Assembly: GCF_019656235.1 (NCBI RefSeq)
Contig: NZ_BPLL01000013.1
Span: 1 to 42,543, forward strand
Direction: 5' to 3'
DNA from: Apilactobacillus xinyiensis
GTDB lineage: Bacteria > Bacillota > Bacilli > Lactobacillales > Lactobacillaceae
DNA length: 42,543 nucleotides
The notes under the pieces are model-generated. The model was not told where the DNA came from and searched no databases. It saw only the letters and a program-made list of their open reading frames with translations. Made by a program: the position numbers and the translations under genes. Below are positions 24,668-33,420 of the stretch, in pieces (the stretch's first letter is position 1; the number at the start of each line of letters is the position of its first letter).

Positions 24668-25499
24668 ACATATATTTTTCAGCTTCCTTGCGATAATAAA
24701 TAATAGAAGTTGGATCTAAATTAAGTTTTTGTGAAAGGACATCATCTGGTAAATTATGTCCAAATTGAATCATATAGTTTATGATGTAACTTTGATATAA
24801 AACACTAGGGTTTAATTCAATCCCTAATAGTTTTTCACTAGGATTTAAATACTTATGCAATCCAGGTAGAGTTAAGATAGGGTTATCACTATACCGTTGT
24901 TTTAAAAAAATGTCATTACTATTTTGTTTTAATTGAATGGGCTTAATAAAATCATCAAAACTTTTTAAAAATTGTTTTTCATTTTCACTGAAATCAATTT
25001 TGTTCATTAATTTGTAAAACCCAGGCTTTAGAAATTCTTTGACAGAGAATCCTTTACTGATTAGTAATAGAACGAGTTTGGTATATGGATTTACTTTTTC
25101 GTCAGTAAGGATTTCCGGTAATGCACTTAACCATTTAGTAGATAATCCTTTGATTTTTTGTGGTTTAGGCTTACCTTTTAAAGTTAGAGTTGGTAAATTG
25201 TTAGTAAAACCATGTGTAAACAAAAATTTAAAATATATATTAATGTGTGAAAGAATTTTGTTGTAAGTTAAATTTTGAATGGAGCGATTATTTACTAGCA
25301 TTTGCATATATTGTTCGACATCGCGATCGAGTAATTGACTTACTTTATGATTTTCTTGATAACCCAAGTTGAAGTTAGATAAGTATTCAAACATATCGAT
25401 TAAAGTAGCCGTATATTCGTCAATGGTAATAGCAGCCAGTCCTTGAATTGATAAATATTGTTCAAAGCCATCTTGATATGGATAATTGTTAGTTGACAT
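24666..25499 (-). CDS. XerD-like protein lacking tyrosine-recombinase catalytic residues
   Basis: This 277-residue protein has a SAM-like core-binding N-terminus (about 8-100, with ITIDEYTATLIDMFEYL and YNKILSHINIYFKFLF) and a C-terminal part that follows the tyrosine recombinase pattern without its active site. The first Arg region reads LLLISKGFSVKEF, and the usual HxLRH box reads LYQSYIINYMIQFGHNLPDD. Streptococci and lactobacilli have a known XerD-like group of this kind, not thought to recombine DNA. AAAGGGG lies seven bases before the ATG. It appears intact, so it is probably a repurposed gene, not a decaying one. Confidence 0.72.
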   Translation of the reverse strand: MSTNNYPYQDGFEQYLSIQGLAAITIDEYTATLIDMFEYLSNFNLGYQENHKVSQLLDRDVEQYMQMLVNNRSIQNLTYNKILSHINIYFKFLFTHGFTNNLPTLTLKGKPKPQKIKGLSTKWLSALPEILTDEKVNPYTKLVLLLISKGFSVKEFLKPGFYKLMNKIDFSENEKQFLKSFDDFIKPIQLKQNSNDIFLKQRYSDNPILTLPGLHKYLNPSEKLLGIELNPSVLYQSYIINYMIQFGHNLPDDVLSQKLNLDPTSIIYYRKEAEKYM

Positions 25500-25593
25500 T
25501 TAATTACCCCTTTCTATGTATAATAGTATACATGATAAGACTTAATGATTCTTGTTTAAAATCTAATAAGTCTTTTTTATTGCTTTTTTCGTC

Positions 25594-25603
25594 TACAGTT
25601 GTA
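25594..25603 (+). promoter_or_regulatory. cop box (CopY operator)
   Basis: TACAGTTGTA matches the TACAnnTGTA core of CopY operators. It lies just before the TATAAT at 25607-25612 and 37 bases before the copY start, so the repressor would block its own promoter. Confidence 0.88.
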
Positions 25604-25640
25604 AACTATAATCATAAATTATATAAGGAGTGCGAATAAA

Positions 25641-26078
25641 ATGCCAAAAGACGTAACATCTGAAATCACTTCTGCTGAATGGGAAGTAATGCGGATAGTT
25701 TGGACATTAAAACAAACTGATAGTAAAACCATCATTGATGTTTTATCGGACAAAAAAGGATGGAGTCCATCGACAATTAAAACTTTAGTTAGTCGACTGG
25801 TTAAGAAAAAAATTTTAAGTGCACAAAAGCATAAAAGTAAAAACATTTACTTTACTAATATTGAAGAAAAAGATGCTAGTAATTTAATGGCAATTAATTC
25901 TGTAGAAAATATTTGTTGTATGCGTCAAGGGGCCGTCATTAAATACTTAATAAATCATCTAGATATTAGTAAACCTGACATTGATGACTTAATTAAAACT
26001 TTAGAAAATAAGCGTACTAATGCTAAAGAGAAAGTAAATTGTGATTGCTTGAATTGTGATAGGGAGGTTTTAAAATGA
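25641..26078 (+). CDS. copY: CopY/BlaI-type copper-responsive repressor
   Basis: This 145-residue regulator has a BlaI/CopY winged helix (SAEWEVMRIVWTL, then GWSPSTIKTLVSRLVKKKIL) and a C-terminal dimer region. The tail reads CDCLNCD, a shortened form of the CxCx4CxC metal site of CopY, and an extra ENICCM pair lies mid-protein. In the family, zinc keeps the repressor on DNA and copper(I) releases it. The operator at 25594 supports the assignment. The stop overlaps the copB start (ATGA). Confidence 0.88.
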   Translation: MPKDVTSEITSAEWEVMRIVWTLKQTDSKTIIDVLSDKKGWSPSTIKTLVSRLVKKKILSAQKHKSKNIYFTNIEEKDASNLMAINSVENICCMRQGAVIKYLINHLDISKPDIDDLIKTLENKRTNAKEKVNCDCLNCDREVLK

Positions 26079-28180
26079 ATAAACATAAGAATATGAGTCA
26101 TGATCATATGCACCATAACCATATGGAACAAAACCACATGCATCATAATATGAAAACGGATAATTGTGATATGCATAATATGCATGAAAACCATATGCAA
26201 GGAAATCATAGTGACATGATGATGCATGGTGGACATATGATGCATATGGGTAATTTAAAAAGAAAATTTTGGATTTCATTAATTTTAATGATTCTCATTT
26301 TAATTATGTCTCCCATGATGGGTGCTAAATTACCCTTTCAAGTTACTTTTGCTGGCTCAGATTATATAGTTGCTATTTTAAGTACGATTCTGTTTGTTTA
26401 TGGTGGAAAGCCATTTTTTAGCGGTGCTAAGGGTGAATTTTCATCTAAAAAGCCAGGTATGATGTCTTTGATTGCTTTAGGAATTACGGTAGCTTATCTT
26501 TACAGTATTTACGCAGTATTAGTTAATAACATATTTACAACTTTAGGTCCGGTAAATGATTTCTTCTGGGAATTATCAACTTTAATTGTAATTATGTTAT
26601 TAGGACATCAGATTGAGATGAGTTCAGTTAGCAATGCTGGTTCAGCTGTAAATAGTTTGGCTAAATTACTCCCTGACAATGCACATTTAGTAGATGGTGA
26701 TAATACTAGAGACATCTCAGTTAATGAAATTAAAAATGATCAAGTCTTATTAGTTAAATCGGGTGAAAAAATTCCTGCTGATGGTGTAGTTAAAAAGGGA
26801 ACTACTTTTGTTAACGAATCTTTTATTACCGGAGAATCCACTAAGGTTGCTAAAAAAGTAGATGATAAAGTAATTGGCGGTTCAATTAATCATTCTGGAA
26901 GTATTGAAATTTTAGTAACTGGAACTGGTAATAATGGTTATTTATCTAAAGTAATGCAAATGGTACAAGATGCCCAAAATAGTAAAAGTAAATCTGAAGA
27001 TTTAGCCAACCAGGTTGCTGGATATTTATTTTATGCTGCCATAGCGGTTGCTTTAATTGCCTTAGTTGCTTGGTTGCCAGTTCAAGGGATTAATTTTACA
27101 TTACCAATTATTGTCTCAGTTTTAATTATTGCTTGTCCGCATGCATTAGGCTTAGCGATTCCATTGATTACTTCTCGTAGTACCAGTATTGCAGCAACTA
27201 ATGGATTATTAATCCGCAACCGTACCAGTTTAGAAAAGGTCAATCAAATTAAATATGCTTTTATGGATAAAACAGGAACTTTAACTGCTGGTGATTTTAA
27301 AGTTAATGTAATTCAAAGTTTTAAAGATGATTTTTCAGAAGATCAATTATTGCAAATAGCCGCTAGTTTAGAAGCTGAATATAATCATCCATTAGCTAAG
27401 GGAATTACTGATTTGGCCACTAGTAAAAATATTCAAAACTTAAAAGTTGATAATTTACAACAAATTAGCGGTGCTGGTTTAAGCGGAATAATTAATGCTC
27501 AAGCATATAAACTGGTTTCTGAAAAATATTTAAAAAATAAGAACTTGGCAATACCAACCTATACAGATAGTCCAGAAGACACTATTAGCTATCTTGTTGA
27601 AAATAATCAAGTTGTAGGAATGATTGCTGAAGGCGATTCTATTAAGGCCGGTTCCAAAGCTATGATTGACTTCCTAAAGAGTAATGGGATTGAACCGGTT
27701 ATGTTAACCGGAGATAATCGTAAAGCTGCCAAAAAAGTAGCTCAAATTTTAAATATTAATGATTATAAGTCGGAGCTATTACCAGAAAATAAACAAGAAA
27801 TAGTTAAAGCATATCAAGCCAAAGGCAAGACCATTTTTATTGGTGATGGGATTAATGATGCACCTAGTCTAAATCAATCTGATATTGGTGTAGCTATAGG
27901 TTCAGGAACTGATATTGCAATTGATTCAGCAGATGTGGTTTTAGTTAATAGTGATCCTAAAGATGTAATCAATCTATTAAAACTAGCGAAAAATGCACGT
28001 CGTAAGGTAATTGAAAACCTATGGTGGGGAGCTGGATACAATGTGGTTGCTTTACCAGTTGCAGCTGGAATTCTGTACCCATTTACTGGGTTCTTATTAG
28101 ATCCAATGTTAGGTGCAGTTCTAATGTCTTTAAGTACAGTAATTGTTGCTATTAACGCAATGACTTTAAAAATTAAATAA
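26075..28180 (+). CDS. copB: CopB-type copper-exporting P-type ATPase
   Basis: This 701-residue P1B ATPase begins with about 60 residues very rich in His and Met (repeats such as HMHHNHM), a soluble copper-binding tail in place of CxxC domains. The membrane metal site is Cys354-Pro355-His356 (CPH), marking the P1B-3/CopB group and not CPC CopA. Other signatures are TGES, Asp398 in MDKTGTLTAG, the HP motif NHPLA and GDGINDAPSLNQSDIGVAIG. It pumps copper (or silver) outward. It overlaps copY by four bases, giving a two-gene operon without a CopZ chaperone. Confidence 0.92.
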   Translation: MNKHKNMSHDHMHHNHMEQNHMHHNMKTDNCDMHNMHENHMQGNHSDMMMHGGHMMHMGNLKRKFWISLILMILILIMSPMMGAKLPFQVTFAGSDYIVAILSTILFVYGGKPFFSGAKGEFSSKKPGMMSLIALGITVAYLYSIYAVLVNNIFTTLGPVNDFFWELSTLIVIMLLGHQIEMSSVSNAGSAVNSLAKLLPDNAHLVDGDNTRDISVNEIKNDQVLLVKSGEKIPADGVVKKGTTFVNESFITGESTKVAKKVDDKVIGGSINHSGSIEILVTGTGNNGYLSKVMQMVQDAQNSKSKSEDLANQVAGYLFYAAIAVALIALVAWLPVQGINFTLPIIVSVLIIACPHALGLAIPLITSRSTSIAATNGLLIRNRTSLEKVNQIKYAFMDKTGTLTAGDFKVNVIQSFKDDFSEDQLLQIAASLEAEYNHPLAKGITDLATSKNIQNLKVDNLQQISGAGLSGIINAQAYKLVSEKYLKNKNLAIPTYTDSPEDTISYLVENNQVVGMIAEGDSIKAGSKAMIDFLKSNGIEPVMLTGDNRKAAKKVAQILNINDYKSELLPENKQEIVKAYQAKGKTIFIGDGINDAPSLNQSDIGVAIGSGTDIAIDSADVVLVNSDPKDVINLLKLAKNARRKVIENLWWGAGYNVVALPVAAGILYPFTGFLLDPMLGAVLMSLSTVIVAINAMTLKIK

Positions 28181-28182
28181 TA

Positions 28183-28228
28183 AAAAGGTTATAACTTTGT
28201 CTGATAAAATAAAGTTATAACCTTTTTT
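28183..28228 (+). terminator. Terminator of the copYB operon
   Basis: A 16-bp stem, AAAAGGTTATAACTTT with AAAGTTATAACCTTTT, loop of 12 bases. Confidence 0.85.
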
Positions 28229-28243
28229 GTAGGAGTATTATTG

Positions 28244-28885
28244 ATGAATAAAATAAATTTAATTAGTAAATACGTGAAAAATAAACTTGCTAAAGATAAA
28301 ACTGGGCATAGCATGGACCATGTTGAACGGGTCGTTAAAATGGCTAAAAAAATTTTACTGAGTGAACCTAAGGCTAATCCACAAATTACTATAGCAGCAG
28401 CTTATTTACATGATGTAATTGACGAAAAGTTAGTGGATAACGTAACGGTAGAGTCTTTACGTTTAAAATTATATCTAACTGATTGCCAATTTGACGAAAA
28501 CGAAGTAGATGCCATTTTTAATATCATTGATAATATGTCTTTTAGTAAAAACATTGAATTTAAACACCATTTAAGTTTAGAAGGCCAAATCGTACAAGAT
28601 GCAGATCGTTTAGATGCGATTGGTGCAATTGGTATTGCACGAGCTTTTTATTATGGTGGTCACTTTGGAGAAACTATTTATTCCGAGAATCAATCACCTA
28701 GAACACTACTTAATAAACAGCAGTATCGTGAACGTTCAACTGTAATTAATCATTTTTATGAAAAATTACTTAAAATACCTAGTCAAATGAATACAAAAGC
28801 TGCTATAGAAATAGCAGCTCATCGAAAAACGTATATGCAAAATTTTTTAAATGAATTTAAATCTGAATACGATATGCAAAAATAA
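28244..28885 (+). CDS. HD-domain phosphohydrolase, YpgQ/YedJ-like
   Basis: This 213-residue HD protein has metal ligands in GHSMDHVERV, AAYLHDVIDE and QDADRLDAIGAIGIARAF, the order expected for the YedJ/YpgQ group. These are metal-dependent phosphohydrolases; nucleotide pyrophosphohydrolase activity has been described for YpgQ, but the substrate here is inferred. The ATG at 28244 is eight bases after TAGGAG. It converges with the YbaK gene with no gap. Confidence 0.85.
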   Translation: MNKINLISKYVKNKLAKDKTGHSMDHVERVVKMAKKILLSEPKANPQITIAAAYLHDVIDEKLVDNVTVESLRLKLYLTDCQFDENEVDAIFNIIDNMSFSKNIEFKHHLSLEGQIVQDADRLDAIGAIGIARAFYYGGHFGETIYSENQSPRTLLNKQQYRERSTVINHFYEKLLKIPSQMNTKAAIEIAAHRKTYMQNFLNEFKSEYDMQK

Positions 28886-28899
28886 TTATTTTTGTATAT
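28870..28899. terminator. Weak A+T-rich convergent terminator
   Basis: GATAT and CAAAAATAATTATTTTTG with ATATC form a palindrome that contains both stop codons of the converging HD and YbaK genes. It is not G+C-rich, so termination may be inefficient. Confidence 0.4.
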
Positions 28900-29389
28900 C
28901 AACAAATTCAGCTTTAGTTAATTTGGCAATGTCTGATGCATTAACTAGGACTGAACGTCCAATTTGTCCAGAAGATACAAAAATATCTCCCTGCTTTTTA
29001 GCTTCATTGTCAATGTAAATAGGGTAACCGAATTTTTCATAAATACCAATTGGTGTGTTTGCACCGTGAGCATATCCAGTTGTCTTTAATAAATCTTTTA
29101 AAGGAACCATATTTACTTTTTTGTTACCAGAAACTTTAGCCAATTTCTTTTCATCTAAATGCGCATCCAAGGGAACCACGCCAACCACTGGTCCAGTAGT
29201 TTTACCACTTAAAACTAATGTTTTATAAATGGTATGTTCCGTAACTGTATCATCTTTTACATCCATTTGTGCCACATCACCCTCCTCATGAGTAGGGAAA
29301 ATGTGTTGTTTATAAGGGATGCTATTTTTATCTAATATTTGTTCAACTAGCGTTTTATGAATGTTGTTCTTTTTTTTCTTTTTTGACAT
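28886..29389 (-). CDS. ybaK: YbaK/EbsC-family aminoacyl-tRNA deacylase
   Basis: This 167-residue protein has the YbaK/ProX fold: VVGVVPLDAHLDEKKLAKVSGNKKV seen as GVVPLDAHLD and KLAKVSGNKKV, then GYAHGANTPIG. YbaK hydrolyses Cys-tRNA(Pro) made by mischarging in the cytosol; some Gram-positive members (EbsC) were named for other phenotypes. The N-terminus is lysine-rich (MSKKKKKN). AGGTG precedes the ATG by eight bases. Confidence 0.88.
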   Translation of the reverse strand: MSKKKKKNNIHKTLVEQILDKNSIPYKQHIFPTHEEGDVAQMDVKDDTVTEHTIYKTLVLSGKTTGPVVGVVPLDAHLDEKKLAKVSGNKKVNMVPLKDLLKTTGYAHGANTPIGIYEKFGYPIYIDNEAKKQGDIFVSSGQIGRSVLVNASDIAKLTKAEFVDIQK

Positions 29390-29511
29390 TCAAAATCACC
29401 TCGTTTGCTATTTTATCACAGTCATATCTTGGTTTATAAATATTAAAAACTTGAGTATAAAAATCTGTTATACTTTATTTGTAAATTTATAGTGCGATTT
29501 GAGGAGAAAAT

Positions 29512-30240
29512 ATGGCAGATTTGGTTTACCGAAAAGTGATGCATGATTTAAAACAAAAAATTATGGCAAATGCTTTTCCTAATAAACGATTGCCTGATGA
29601 GCGAAGCCTTAGTGAACAGTATTCAGTCAGTCGTAGTTCAATAAAGCGTGCTTTAAAAATTTTGGCAGATCAAGGAATTATTTTTAAGAAACGCGGTTCA
29701 GGGACATTTATTAATCCTTTATTTATGAAAAATAAAACTATTTTTCACTATGAAGGTTCTAATTTAGGAATAACTGATAGTCTCAAAAGCCAAGGTATGA
29801 CGCCAAAAATAAAATTACTTAGCTTTAAAGTTATTCCTGCAAATGAAGAGTTACAGCAAGATTTATTTTTGTCACCTGGTGATTTTGTATATGAAATTAA
29901 ACGATTACGTTCTTTCGATAATCAACCCTTTATGATTGAGACGGGCTTCATCCCAATTAAAATAGCTCCTGAATTGTCACAAGATATCGTTTCAGGTTCA
30001 ATTTTTAATTACATTGAAGAAAAAATGAATAAACGAGTTACTCGTTCATTTCTTTCAATTTTGGCTAGTCCATCGGATAAAACGGATCAAAAATTACTAA
30101 ACTTATCCGTTAATGAACCAGTTGGTATTATGGAAGGAATCTTTTTCTTAGATGATGGAACACCATTTGAAGTTTCCAATATGCGTTTACATTATAAATA
30201 TCTAAGATATAACACTTTTGTAATGTTAGATGATTATTAA
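29512..30240 (+). CDS. GntR-family (HutC subfamily) transcriptional regulator
   Basis: This 242-residue regulator has a winged helix at residues 1-70 (LPDERSLSEQYSVSRSSIKRALKILADQGIIFKKRGSGTFI is the region, with SVSRSSIKRAL as recognition helix). A UTRA effector domain follows (about 90-235: DFVYEIKRLRSFDNQPFMIETGFIP, then FEVSNMRLHYKYLRY). UTRA domains bind sugar phosphates or other small metabolites. It lies directly before the phosphoketolase gene in the same direction. Three TTGGACY motifs in the gap may be its sites, but this is inference. Confidence 0.85.
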   Translation: MADLVYRKVMHDLKQKIMANAFPNKRLPDERSLSEQYSVSRSSIKRALKILADQGIIFKKRGSGTFINPLFMKNKTIFHYEGSNLGITDSLKSQGMTPKIKLLSFKVIPANEELQQDLFLSPGDFVYEIKRLRSFDNQPFMIETGFIPIKIAPELSQDIVSGSIFNYIEEKMNKRVTRSFLSILASPSDKTDQKLLNLSVNEPVGIMEGIFFLDDGTPFEVSNMRLHYKYLRYNTFVMLDDY

Positions 30241-30265
30241 AAAATTCAAAAAACGATTAAAAAAA

Positions 30266-30341
30266 TTGGACTATTTATGCTTAATCGTTCATAATGGTCT
30301 CGATAATTAAGATGATTAGCTTGTAATGTGATAATTGGACC
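30266..30341 (+). promoter_or_regulatory. Repeated TTGGACY motifs upstream of xfp
   Basis: TTGGACT occurs at 30266-30272 and TTGGACC at 30335-30341; a third, inverted copy (GGTCCAA) is at 30410-30416. The second lies inside AATTG-N8-CAATT. They flank the phosphoketolase promoter and could bind the adjacent GntR regulator. Confidence 0.35.
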
Positions 30342-30360
30342 GTATCAATTGTTAAAAAGG

Positions 30361-30388
30361 TTGACTTTTTATGAAAACCCTTTATCAT
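30361..30388 (+). promoter_or_regulatory. Promoter of the phosphoketolase gene
   Basis: TTGACT, a 16-base spacer and TATCAT predict a transcript with a leader of about 85 bases. The leader carries an 8-bp hairpin at 30402-30426 (AAACTGCT with AGTAGTTT) whose loop contains GGTCCAAC. Confidence 0.6.
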
Positions 30389-30477
30389 ATTCATTGTAAA
30401 CAAACTGCTGGTCCAACTAGTAGTTTTGCTAATCATTATTAATTTCAATAGTATTTCAATAAAAGGAGTGTTAATTA

Positions 30478-32868
30478 ATGGCAGAAGATTTTGATTCCAA
30501 AGCATATTTGGAACAATTAGACAAATACTGGCGTACTGCTAACTACTTATCAGTAGGTCAATTATATCTAAGAAAGAACCCATTATTAAAGACAAAATTA
30601 ACATCAGATGACGTTAAAGTTAAACCTATAGGTCACTGGGGTACTATCGTATCTCAAAACTTTATCTATGCTCACTTGAATAGAGCTATCAACAAGTACA
30701 ACTTGAACATGTTCTACATTGAAGGTTCAGGTCATGGTGGCCAAGTTATGGTTTCCAACTCATACATTGATGGCAGTTACTCAGACATTTACCCTAACAT
30801 CTCACAAGATGAAGAAGGTATGGCTAGATTATTCAAACAATTCTCATTCCCTGGTGGAGTTGCATCACATGCTGCTCCTGAAACTCCAGGTTCAATTCAC
30901 GAAGGTGGAGAATTAGGTTACTCACTATCACATGGTGTTGGTGCTATCCTTGATAATCCAGACGTAATTGCTGCTGTTGAAATTGGTGATGGTGAAGCTG
31001 AAAGTGGTCCACTAGCTGCTAGTTGGTTCTCTGACAAATTCATCAACCCTGTTACTGATGGTGCTGTATTACCAATCATTAACATGAACGGTTTCAAGAT
31101 TTCTAACCCAACTATTATGTCACGTATGAGTGATGAAGAATTATCAGATTACTTCAAGGGTATGGGCTGGAAAGCATACTTCGTTGAAAACGAAAATGAT
31201 TTTGATGACCACATGGCCTACCACGAAAAAATGGCTAAAGTTATGGATGAAGTTATCCCAGAAATCAAAGCTATTCAAAAGAATGCTCGTGAAAACGAAA
31301 CTGCTGAAACTGCTAAAGAACCAGTATGGCCAATGATTGTTCTTAGAACACCTAAGGGTTGGACTGGTCCTAAGTTGGACTTAGATGGTCAACCAATCGA
31401 AAACTCATTCCGTGCTCACCAAATTCCACTTCCTGTATCAAGTGATCACATGGAACATGCTGACTTACTTGTTAAGTGGTTAAAATCATACAAACCAGAA
31501 GAATTATTTAACGATGATGCTACTATTAAGGAAGACATTAAAGCATTGGCACCTAAGGGTGACAAACGTATGTCTGTTAACCCAATTACAAACGGTGGTA
31601 TCGATCCTAAGCCATTAGTATTACCTGATTACAAGAAATTTGCTGTTGAAATTAAGACACCAGGTGAAACTATTGCTGAAGATATGAGTGTATGGTCAAA
31701 CTGGTTAGGTGCTGTTATGGAAGCAAACCCTAAAAACTTCCGTGCATTTGGTCCTGATGAATCAATGTCAAACCGTCTATACGGTGTGTTTAACGAAACT
31801 AACCGTCAATGGATGGAAGACATTATGGAACCTAATGACCAATACGTTGCTCATTCAGGTCGTTTAATTGATTCACAATTATCAGAACACCAAGACGAAG
31901 GTTGGTTAGAAGGTTACGTTCTAACTGGTCGTCATGGTTTCTTCGCAACTTACGAAGCATTCGGTCGTGTTGTAGATTCAATGTTAACTCAACACTTCAA
32001 GTGGTTACGTAAAGCTGCTGACCAAAAATGGAGAAGAAAGTACCCATCATTGAACTTTGTTGATACTTCAACTGTATTCCAACAAGATCACAATGGTTAC
32101 ACTCACCAAGACCCAGGTATGTTAACTCACTTGGCTGAAAAGAAACCTGAATTCATTCGTGAATACTTACCATCTGATGCTAATACTTTATTAGCTGTTG
32201 GTAACGTTGCTTTTGCTAGTCAAGAAAAGATTAACTTAATTGTTACTTCAAAACACCCACGTCCACAATGGTTCTCAATTGAAGAAGCTACTAACTTAGT
32301 TAACAATGGTTTAGGCTACGTTGACTGGGCTTCAACTGACCAAGGACAAGAACCAGATGTTGTTATGGCTTCTGCAGGTACTGAACCTACTTGGGAAACT
32401 CTTGCTGCAATTTCAATCTTGCATGAAGAATTCCCAGAAATGAAGATCAGATACATCAACGTTGTTGACTTCTTGAAACTACGTTCTCCTAAGGTTGACC
32501 CTCGTGGTTTAACTGATGAAGAATTCGACCGTCTATTTACAACTGACAAACCTGTTGTATTTGCATTCCACGGTTTCGAAGGTCTAGTTAAAGATGTATT
32601 CTTCGATCGTCATAACCATAACTTACACGTTCATGGTTACCGTGAAAACGGTGATATCACTACACCATTTGACATGCGTGTATTGAACCAATTAGATCGT
32701 TTCGACTTAGCTAAAGAAGTTGTTAACGACATTCCAGAATACTCTGTTAAGGGTGCTTCATTCGTACAACGTATGAACGACATGATTGACAAGCACAATG
32801 CTTACATTCGTGAAGTTGGTACTGATTTACCAGAAGTTAACGCTTGGCAATGGAAACCATTGAAGTAA
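30478..32868 (+). CDS. xfp: Xylulose-5-phosphate/fructose-6-phosphate phosphoketolase
   Basis: This 796-residue thiamine-diphosphate enzyme cleaves xylulose-5-phosphate with phosphate into acetyl-phosphate and glyceraldehyde-3-phosphate, the key step of heterofermentation. Signatures are [53 protein letters not shown] (in parts), the cofactor segment [11 protein letters not shown] and [14 protein letters not shown]. Codon use is strikingly different from its neighbours, with many AAC, TTC, CAC and GAC codons, a mark of very high expression. AAAGGAG precedes the ATG by about 10 bases. It is transcribed alone, with a terminator directly after. Confidence 0.97.
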   Translation: MAEDFDSKAYLEQLDKYWRTANYLSVGQLYLRKNPLLKTKLTSDDVKVKPIGHWGTIVSQNFIYAHLNRAINKYNLNMFYIEGSGHGGQVMVSNSYIDGSYSDIYPNISQDEEGMARLFKQFSFPGGVASHAAPETPGSIHEGGELGYSLSHGVGAILDNPDVIAAVEIGDGEAESGPLAASWFSDKFINPVTDGAVLPIINMNGFKISNPTIMSRMSDEELSDYFKGMGWKAYFVENENDFDDHMAYHEKMAKVMDEVIPEIKAIQKNARENETAETAKEPVWPMIVLRTPKGWTGPKLDLDGQPIENSFRAHQIPLPVSSDHMEHADLLVKWLKSYKPEELFNDDATIKEDIKALAPKGDKRMSVNPITNGGIDPKPLVLPDYKKFAVEIKTPGETIAEDMSVWSNWLGAVMEANPKNFRAFGPDESMSNRLYGVFNETNRQWMEDIMEPNDQYVAHSGRLIDSQLSEHQDEGWLEGYVLTGRHGFFATYEAFGRVVDSMLTQHFKWLRKAADQKWRRKYPSLNFVDTSTVFQQDHNGYTHQDPGMLTHLAEKKPEFIREYLPSDANTLLAVGNVAFASQEKINLIVTSKHPRPQWFSIEEATNLVNNGLGYVDWASTDQGQEPDVVMASAGTEPTWETLAAISILHEEFPEMKIRYINVVDFLKLRSPKVDPRGLTDEEFDRLFTTDKPVVFAFHGFEGLVKDVFFDRHNHNLHVHGYRENGDITTPFDMRVLNQLDRFDLAKEVVNDIPEYSVKGASFVQRMNDMIDKHNAYIREVGTDLPEVNAWQWKPLK

Positions 32869-32890
32869 TTTAATTATTTCGATGCAAAAT

Positions 32891-32930
32891 AAAAAGGAAT
32901 TTATCCAATTTATGGGTAAATTCCTTTTTT
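32891..32930 (+). terminator. Terminator of xfp
   Basis: AAGGAATTTA pairs with TAAATTCCTT around a small internal loop, followed by a T run. Confidence 0.85.
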
Positions 32931-32948
32931 ATATTAAATAAGAGCAAA

Positions 32949-32997
32949 CAAAAAGGAAGCAAGCTGTAATTAATATAGTCTGCTTCCTTTTTTTTAT
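32949..32997 (-). terminator. Terminator of the rbsKD operon
   Basis: AAGGAAGCA pairs with TGCTTCCTT across a 20-base loop. T runs occur on both strands. It lies directly after the rbsD stop. Confidence 0.75.
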
Positions 32998-33420
32998 TTA
33001 TTTTATAGCTTCCCCCACGAAATCAACATTTGATTCTAATACTACATTGGAATATGGAGTAATTTCACCAGTTCTAACACTAGCAATATTGTTTGATCCG
33101 TGACACATATCTTTAAGTTTCTCATGTGAGACCCATTCAATGTCAACGTCATCATCTATAATATCCATAATATTAGCTAATTGTTTAGGGTTTTTGGTTT
33201 TAATTTTTTTGGCTAAATATATTTTTTGAACTTTCATTTCCGATAAAGTAGCTTTTAGGACATCTATAAATTTAGGCAAACCTCTTACTACTGATAAATC
33301 TATTTTACGACCATCATCTTTAATGGGTAAACCGCAATCACCGATAGTGAGCCATTGAGTATGCCCAATTTGTGATATAGCAGCTGAAAGTTTAGTGTTT
33401 AACAAGTTGGTTTTGCGCAT
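32998..33420 (-). CDS. rbsD: D-ribose pyranase
   Basis: This 140-residue protein is RbsD, which converts beta-pyranose to beta-furanose ribose for ribokinase. Clear motifs are LSAAISQIGHTQWLTIGDCGLPI (in parts; His20 in GHT is catalytic), IDLSVVRGLPKF and the C-terminal IASVRTGEITPYSNVVLES. The start lies inside the last 29 bases of rbsK, with GGAGG twelve bases before the ATG, so the two are translated together. Confidence 0.95.
   Translation of the reverse strand: MRKTNLLNTKLSAAISQIGHTQWLTIGDCGLPIKDDGRKIDLSVVRGLPKFIDVLKATLSEMKVQKIYLAKKIKTKNPKQLANIMDIIDDDVDIEWVSHEKLKDMCHGSNNIASVRTGEITPYSNVVLESNVDFVGEAIK

Noticed and set aside
26070..26279. Minus-strand His/Tyr-rich open frame opposite the start of copB
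   Set aside because: It mirrors the His/Met-rich codons of copB and has no supporting start signal.
30281..30505. Minus-strand 74-codon frame in the gntR-xfp gap
   Set aside because: It overlaps the xfp promoter and start, with no ribosome site or recognisable protein features.
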